DNA of 64,000 nt. Origin: Pollenia angustigena. Its lineage: Eukaryota > Arthropoda > Insecta > Diptera > Polleniidae. The DNA is taken from contig OV884056.1 of the NCBI GenBank assembly GCA_930367215.1, positions 119,658,053 to 119,722,052 on the forward strand, given 5' to 3'. The notes beneath the pieces are model-generated. The model did no database searches. It was not told the origin of the DNA and saw only the letters and a program-made list of their open reading frames with translations. The stretch's first letter is position 1. The number at the start of each line of letters is the position of its first letter. The translations under genes and the position numbers were made by a program. This document shows positions 59,680 to 64,000 of the stretch, piece after piece.

Positions 59680-59948
59680 CCAGTAAAAACTTCGCCTACA
59701 AAATAATGTGTTAAGTAATCAGAAAAACATAAGAGCACTACTTACAATTCTACTGAAAAAACCAATGAATTTTACAAGGCATGTCCCAAAATGAAAGCAT
59801 TCAAAAGTAAGTCATTATTTTTTTACTTAAATACATCCAGAAAAAAGTGGTTATAGAAGTTGTTATAGATGTAGTTATAGAAGAAAGCTACTAAATAATG
59901 AGTTAAAGAAGCTGTTAATTTTGAAAAAGTAAGCGAAGTTTTTACTGG
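59680..59948. mobile_element. 269-bp nested MITE, unit III
   Basis: CCAGTAAAAACTTCGC inverted ends. Copy of 43050-43318. Confidence 0.8.
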
Positions 59949-60189
59949 TACGTTAATTTTTTTTTTCTATATATTGTTGGATTTAAAAATAAAAACTGCA
60001 TGATTTTTACATATCGCACCCTAAATACCAAACTGTAACAACTCATAATTCTTAAATTTTCAGGAGAGTTAAAAAACAGTTTATGTAAAAATGGAGATAA
60101 TATTTAAAAAAAAATTAGTTCCCTTATTAAAAAATCCAATTTGAAGAAAGTTTTGATATGCCTTTTGAGAATTTATTTATTTAGGGTGC

Positions 60190-60930
60190 ACATATGGGCA
60201 TTTCCCCAGAATGGTCTATCAGGATGAAAAAATAAAATGTTAATTATCATCGTCTTTTACAGCTTTTTATTATAAAAAGTCTTCGTTCTTATAAAAGAAT
60301 GGTTTCATAGCATATCTCAGCTGTTTTACTTGAGAAAATTGGGCTGGAAACTGGAAAATTTTATATTTTTCTGTATTTTCTACTTCTAAAGACATTTTTA
60401 TATACTTATTTTACATGCAAGAAATATGTTATGTTTACACTCTTTCTTCATAATCTCTCCATTACAAACAATTGTAAGAGGAGTATTAAGTTTTTTTATT
60501 AAGGAAATTTTAAGACATTTATGGGAAAATGCGTGGTGATAATAATAAAAAAACATATGGAAAAATCGTACGTTCGCGACCGGTTAATAAGCCAATTAAA
60601 CACAAACCAAGAGAGATATTTTATTTTGTAAATACTGGATGGAGACCTACATTAATACACTTTAAAAATAAATTAATCACTTTTTTATATTCCGTTCCAT
60701 TGCGCAGATTTTTACATTTCACTACTGTCAGCCAAAGTTGACTTCAATTTTGCGTACGTTCGTGACCACACGTTTATAACTCTTATTATGAAAACTTCAA
60801 CTCGATGAAATCCATCTTTTGCACTTAACATAGAGCTACCCAAATGCTAGGAAAAGTTTTGTTTTCTGTATTATTTATACATCAAAAGCGAACTAACGTA
60901 CGTTCGTGACCCCAGGAAATGCCCATATGT
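60190..60930. mobile_element. Nested inverted-repeat-ended segment, unit III
   Basis: ACATATGGGCATTTCC ends. Copy of 43560-44297, without the extra 15-bp AAAATGCCCATATGT repeat that follows the right end in unit I. The third CGTACGTTCGYGACC site has one base changed in its palindrome (GAACTAACG). Confidence 0.65.
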
Positions 60931-61685
60931 ATTAAAAAAAAACTTTTCTGTTGGTGTAATTTTTTATCCATTTTTTCCATGTGTCCTGGTTGATAGGTTC
61001 AAACATCCGGCAGCCCTACCCTAGATGGGTCAAATGTATGACCGACCCCACTTTATTTTTCATCCCAATCTTTTATTTCTAACATACCTACACGCTATCT
61101 CTATTTCTTAAGGGGGCTCCCATACAAAATGTTCAATACAGACTAGAAATATATTGAAAATACCCATAAATGCCCAGGAGCCGGCCCTACTGGGATATGA
61201 TGTACAACCAACCTCAATTAGAAAGAAGTTATTTTATTGCGGAGTTTCGGTTTGTTTAGTTTTTTCAATAAGCTAAAGCGTTTTTGAGTTACGCGAACAT
61301 ATGTTGTGTAACCTCCTCCATTTTCGAAATAATGGTTTATCTCGAAAACCAGAGCCAAAAAAAAAAAACGGCGGGCACCACTGGATTCAGCGTACCCGAA
61401 CTATGTTAAACCGCCATGTGCACGACTTGTCTGTTTTTTCAACTAGCATAGTGTTATCAGACGGCATTAATTTGTTTTTAAGCTTTTTACAATATAAGTT
61501 TTAATACATAATACTTCCATTTTACTTTAAAAGAATATATTAAACTGTTTTATTTTGTAATGAGTTTAATTTTCTTCATGAATTAATTTGTTTTAATGCT
61601 AATACATATACAATCAATTAAAATTATATGAATTTTACAAATTGGCATTTATATATGAAATCTCGATTCATCCCGAATTCGTGGT

Positions 61686-61952
61686 TTCCTCAATTTCTGG
61701 CTATAGAAAGTCCGTTATAATCTCGCGATAGCGAACACCATTCACAGTAATTGCTTGGCCGATCTCATTTTCGAAGAAGTAAGGCCCGATAACGCCGCGA
61801 GCCGCAGAACTAACTGGGCAGCATGTGCATATGTTTTCCCATTTTCTACAGACCCGGTTTGCTGAAATTTGACAATTCTCCCGATTGTGGAAATCAACGC
61901 GCTGCACAATTGTGTACCTCTCAATGGTAGAAGTAGTCAAATACTGAAACAA
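61686..61952 (-). pseudogene. Tc1/mariner-like (DDE_3) transposase fragment, unit III
   Basis: An open frame of 83 codons ending IGPYFFENEIGQAITVNGVR then YREIITDFL. This block is well conserved in insect DDE_3 transposases, where it follows the 'VTVWCG' strand; here the upstream part (ENCQISANRVCRKWENIC) is worn. It is a fragment of perhaps a quarter of the protein, with no TIRs found. Confidence 0.78.
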
Positions 61953-62271
61953 AGAAAGATCAATTTAAGTTGCGCAAAAAACTTGACGTTAAGGAGTGAC
62001 TCACAATTAACATCGTGGATTATTGTTTTACTACCCTTTATTATATATGGGTTAATCCAAAGTGTTGAACGTGACGGTGGTACGCATAAAAAATGCAATA
62101 ACATCTTAAACAACAAATATTTTTACTTTCTTTTGACCCTTAAATTAAAGCACTAAGAAAGCACTGGTCTTTATGCTAAAGATTATGGAGGGCGCGATTC
62201 TAGGTCAAAGATAATGGCAAAAGAAGTAGCGGTTCGAACGTGAAAAAAATAGAAGTAGTTTTTATGGCCAT

Positions 62272-62627
62272 GTATAAAAAGGCGTAATTCAGCGAAACCT
62301 GGCACAATTTATTAGTCAAACTACTTTCAGAATTTTACGTAGCAATGTAACATTAAAATGTCTTTGGTTTGATTCCAAAACCTTCTGTATATTCTGGGTC
62401 GATACGTGACATTTCGAACGTGAAATTTTTTCCATGATAATTAAACTGAATAATAATAAAAACAAAATAAAAATTTACCGTTAATCCGAATAGCATATTT
62501 CTCTTTGAACTCTTCCTTAGATTACAGCCTATGAAAGAAAATTTTGTTGGAATAATTTTTATCAAATATCATCTCTTTTAAGGAAGATAATATTAAAAAG
62601 AACATACAATAAAACATTCTTACAAAT
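62272..62627. other. Unique AT-rich spacer, nothing recognised
   Basis: Not repeated elsewhere in the window. No convincing ORF. Confidence 0.5.
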
Positions 62628-63521
62628 ATTTCATTTATTTATTTATTTACGAATTAACTTATTATTAAAATTATAAGCTAATTACAAAGTTTAAGAGCAA
62701 TAGCTGCATGGGCTTTCAGCTCAGATACGTAACATTATGATATATATTCTTAAATAAATGTATATACATATATAGTTTTTTTTAAGAAAATTGATTACGG
62801 AAGTAATGTTGTTTAGGGTTGGCTTCAAGATTAGTTAGGGTTATTGCGGTTAAAAGTCTGTTGTCTAATGTTATTGTATAGGGGACAGTGGGATAGTAAA
62901 TGTTCTGGTGATAAAGGGAGGGTGATGTTACAGTTACATGTAGGGATATTAGGTATATTCAACAGCGAGCCATGCGTGAATTTTGTGTGTCCCAAACGGA
63001 CCCTTAGATATTTAGTGAAGTCTAATCTATTCATTCTATTGATGTCTGAATTAGCATACGTGTATATGTTAGTCTTTTCCTTATTAATAGTCTTGTACCA
63101 GTTCGATGTCCTTGGGTAAATATTATCGTTCCCTATATAGTATTCTCTAATAGATTTTAATGGGTCCTTTATGTTATAGTTTTCGGTAATAATGAGTGGC
63201 GATCTGAGGGCGCTTTTCGCAATGGCATCGGCGTACTCGTTTCCGTCAATGTTGCAATGGCCCGGTACCCAGATTAGAGTTAAACGATTTTGTTTCGCTA
63301 TTAGTGTGCTTCTTATGTGTGTGACATAAGGATTGTTGTTGTTTATATTGGTGATCATTTTTATGGCAGATAAGGAGTCCGTGCATATAGAATATTTTCC
63401 ACTTTTGCTACCTACATATTTGGTATCTTGGTATATTGCAATTAATTCTGCAGATAAAATTGAGCTATGAGGTGGTAAGATTGAGGTTTTAATGATCTCT
63501 CGATTCGTTGTGACACTATAA
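62628..63521 (-). mobile_element. I-clade LINE 3' fragment with RNase H
   Basis: On the minus strand it ends in a (TAAA)n-type tail near 62630-62650 (seen as ATTTATTTATTTATTTA). It is cut at its 5' side by the hAT insertion at 63522. RNase H plus a simple-repeat tail instead of plain poly(A) suggests the I clade. Confidence 0.75.
62831..63521 (-). pseudogene. LINE ORF2 C-terminus: RNase H and Cys-rich tail
   Basis: RNase H motifs in order: SILSAELIAIYQ (Glu), SICTDSLSAIKM (Asp), IWVPGHCNIDGNEYADAIAK (His/Asp). A Cys/His tail follows (CNCNITL...HLLSHCPLY). In live elements this activity removes the RNA template during target-primed reverse transcription. The open frame happens to continue rightward into the inserted hAT sequence to 63700; residues encoded beyond 63521 are not LINE protein. 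The first RNase H Asp and the whole RT lie beyond the insertion, outside the window if present. Confidence 0.85.
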
Positions 63522-64000
63522 TAGGGCTGCCAGAAGTTTGAACCTATCAACCAGGACACATAAAAAAATGGATAAATAATTACACCAAAAAAAACTTTTT
63601 TTAATTCATATGTATGTATGTATATGTAAAAAACATCCTTTTTTAAAGTTTTAAATCCAACAATATATGAGGCTATTAGCGCAGAAGTGGTGTAACCCAC
63701 AATTTAATTTGGTTACGGTTCTGGTGTAAGAAATGTTCTTTGCACTATTTTTTACAGTGCATTAGTCGAGGTAGCCAACTGTTTGTTTTCAAAACAGATG
63801 GCGCTAGAAATATAGTTTTGCAAACCAAGTACTATAGTGCAAGAGAAGTGTTAGCTCTCATTATCTCATAATAAGTAGTCCGAGGTTACACCACTTCTGC
63901 GCTGATAGCCTCATATATAAAAAAAAAAAATTAACGTGTACCTCATGTAAATAAAAATTATGAAAAATAATAAAAAATTGAGCTTAAAATGTTCTAAACT
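63522..64000. mobile_element. hAT-type element (TAGGGCTGCC family), cut by window end
   Basis: Begins TAGGGCTGCCAGAAGTTTGA. This is the right end of the 42294-44400 element in inverse orientation. It then follows that element's interior (AAATCCAACAATATAT, TTGAGCTTAAAATGTTC), but lacks the nested segments seen there and has its own MITE. The other end lies outside the window, so the duplication (expected CACTATAA) cannot be tested. Confidence 0.8.
63669..63912. mobile_element. 244-bp MITE, GAGGCTATTAGCGCAGAAG ends
   Basis: Inverted ends match over about 29 bp with one mismatch (GCTATTAG / GCTGATAG). It is flanked by ATATAT on both sides, so the duplication is either ATATAT or a shorter TA-type one hidden in the AT run. 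The homologous hAT sequence at about 59968 (inverse strand) is uninterrupted. No ORF. Confidence 0.88.

Larger units (their letters stand above)
58924..61018. mobile_element. 2095-bp non-autonomous hAT-type element, unit III
   Basis: TIR TAGGSCTGCC; CCCTAGAT duplicated at 58916-58923 and 61019-61026. Same insertion as 42294-44400, copied with the unit. Confidence 0.9.
52806..62271. repeat. Large duplicated unit III
   Basis: Near-identical to unit I. It holds an extra ~260 bp of minisatellite left of the LINE and the full LINE 5' end, and differs in minor indels. It diverges from unit I after GTTTTTATGGCCAT at 62271. Confidence 0.92.

Noticed and set aside
62353..62565. 70-codon ORF in the unique spacer
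   Set aside because: No homology recognised, and length and composition are expected by chance in AT-rich sequence.
63522..63700. Open frame joining hAT sequence to the LINE RNase H
   Set aside because: It is a chance read-through across the insertion junction. The residues beyond 63521 come from the hAT element, so it is not a fusion gene.

Overview
This window is repeat-dense eukaryotic DNA, almost certainly from a fly (Diptera, probably a higher brachyceran). The signs are dipteran 'mini-me'-type elements with TA and GTCY microsatellites, LOA-, Jockey- and I-clade non-LTR retrotransposons, several hAT, PIF/Harbinger and Tc1/mariner remnants, and strong A+T richness. I see no intact host gene, tRNA, rRNA, CRISPR array or bacterial-type operon in the 64 kb. 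Nearly every coding signal is a decayed piece of a mobile element, which suggests heterochromatin or a transposon graveyard.

Layout. 1-1555 is a partial second copy of 12454-14012. It holds the N-terminal end of a zinc-finger/HNH/protein-primed family-B DNA polymerase gene (Polinton/adintovirus type) plus the 5' end of a LINE. 1687-7085 is a reverse-oriented mini-me/Helentron-like element expanded into nested tandem repeats, including a ~1.89 kb higher-order unit present twice. 7365-7625 is a Harbinger transposase scrap. 8395-13367 is the main family-B polymerase pseudogene, split by a 1626-bp TIR element that itself carries a 556-bp Harbinger-like MITE. 13800-19305 is a nearly full-length but dead LOA-clade LINE.

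19.4-26.4 kb (X) and 31.7-36.5 kb (Y) are paralogous. Each holds a 115-bp tandem repeat, a hAT-type MITE and the 5' half of a large hAT element. X has gained a 3158-bp TIR element (with transposase) and Y a 762-bp one, so each serves as the other's empty site. Between them lie a third polymerase fragment (26472-28312), MITE-like arms, and a second Helentron-like element with four ~400-bp tandem units.

From 36.5 kb on, the 3' half of the hAT element and its flank occur three times: unit I (36480-45648), unit II (45649-52795) and unit III (52806-62271). I and III are nearly identical and share a Jockey LINE and a three-level hAT/MITE nest. II is more diverged and has its own Helentron-like and foldback insertions. 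The window ends in an I-clade LINE tail that contains a hAT copy that contains a MITE.

The genes do not form a cooperating system. What can be read is the order of insertion, decay and duplication. The most interesting items are the hierarchical Helentron-like repeat, a hAT transposase split by a GGTACTTTTT minisatellite, an unclassified 8-bp-TSD transposase family, and a MITE family with TWA target duplications.
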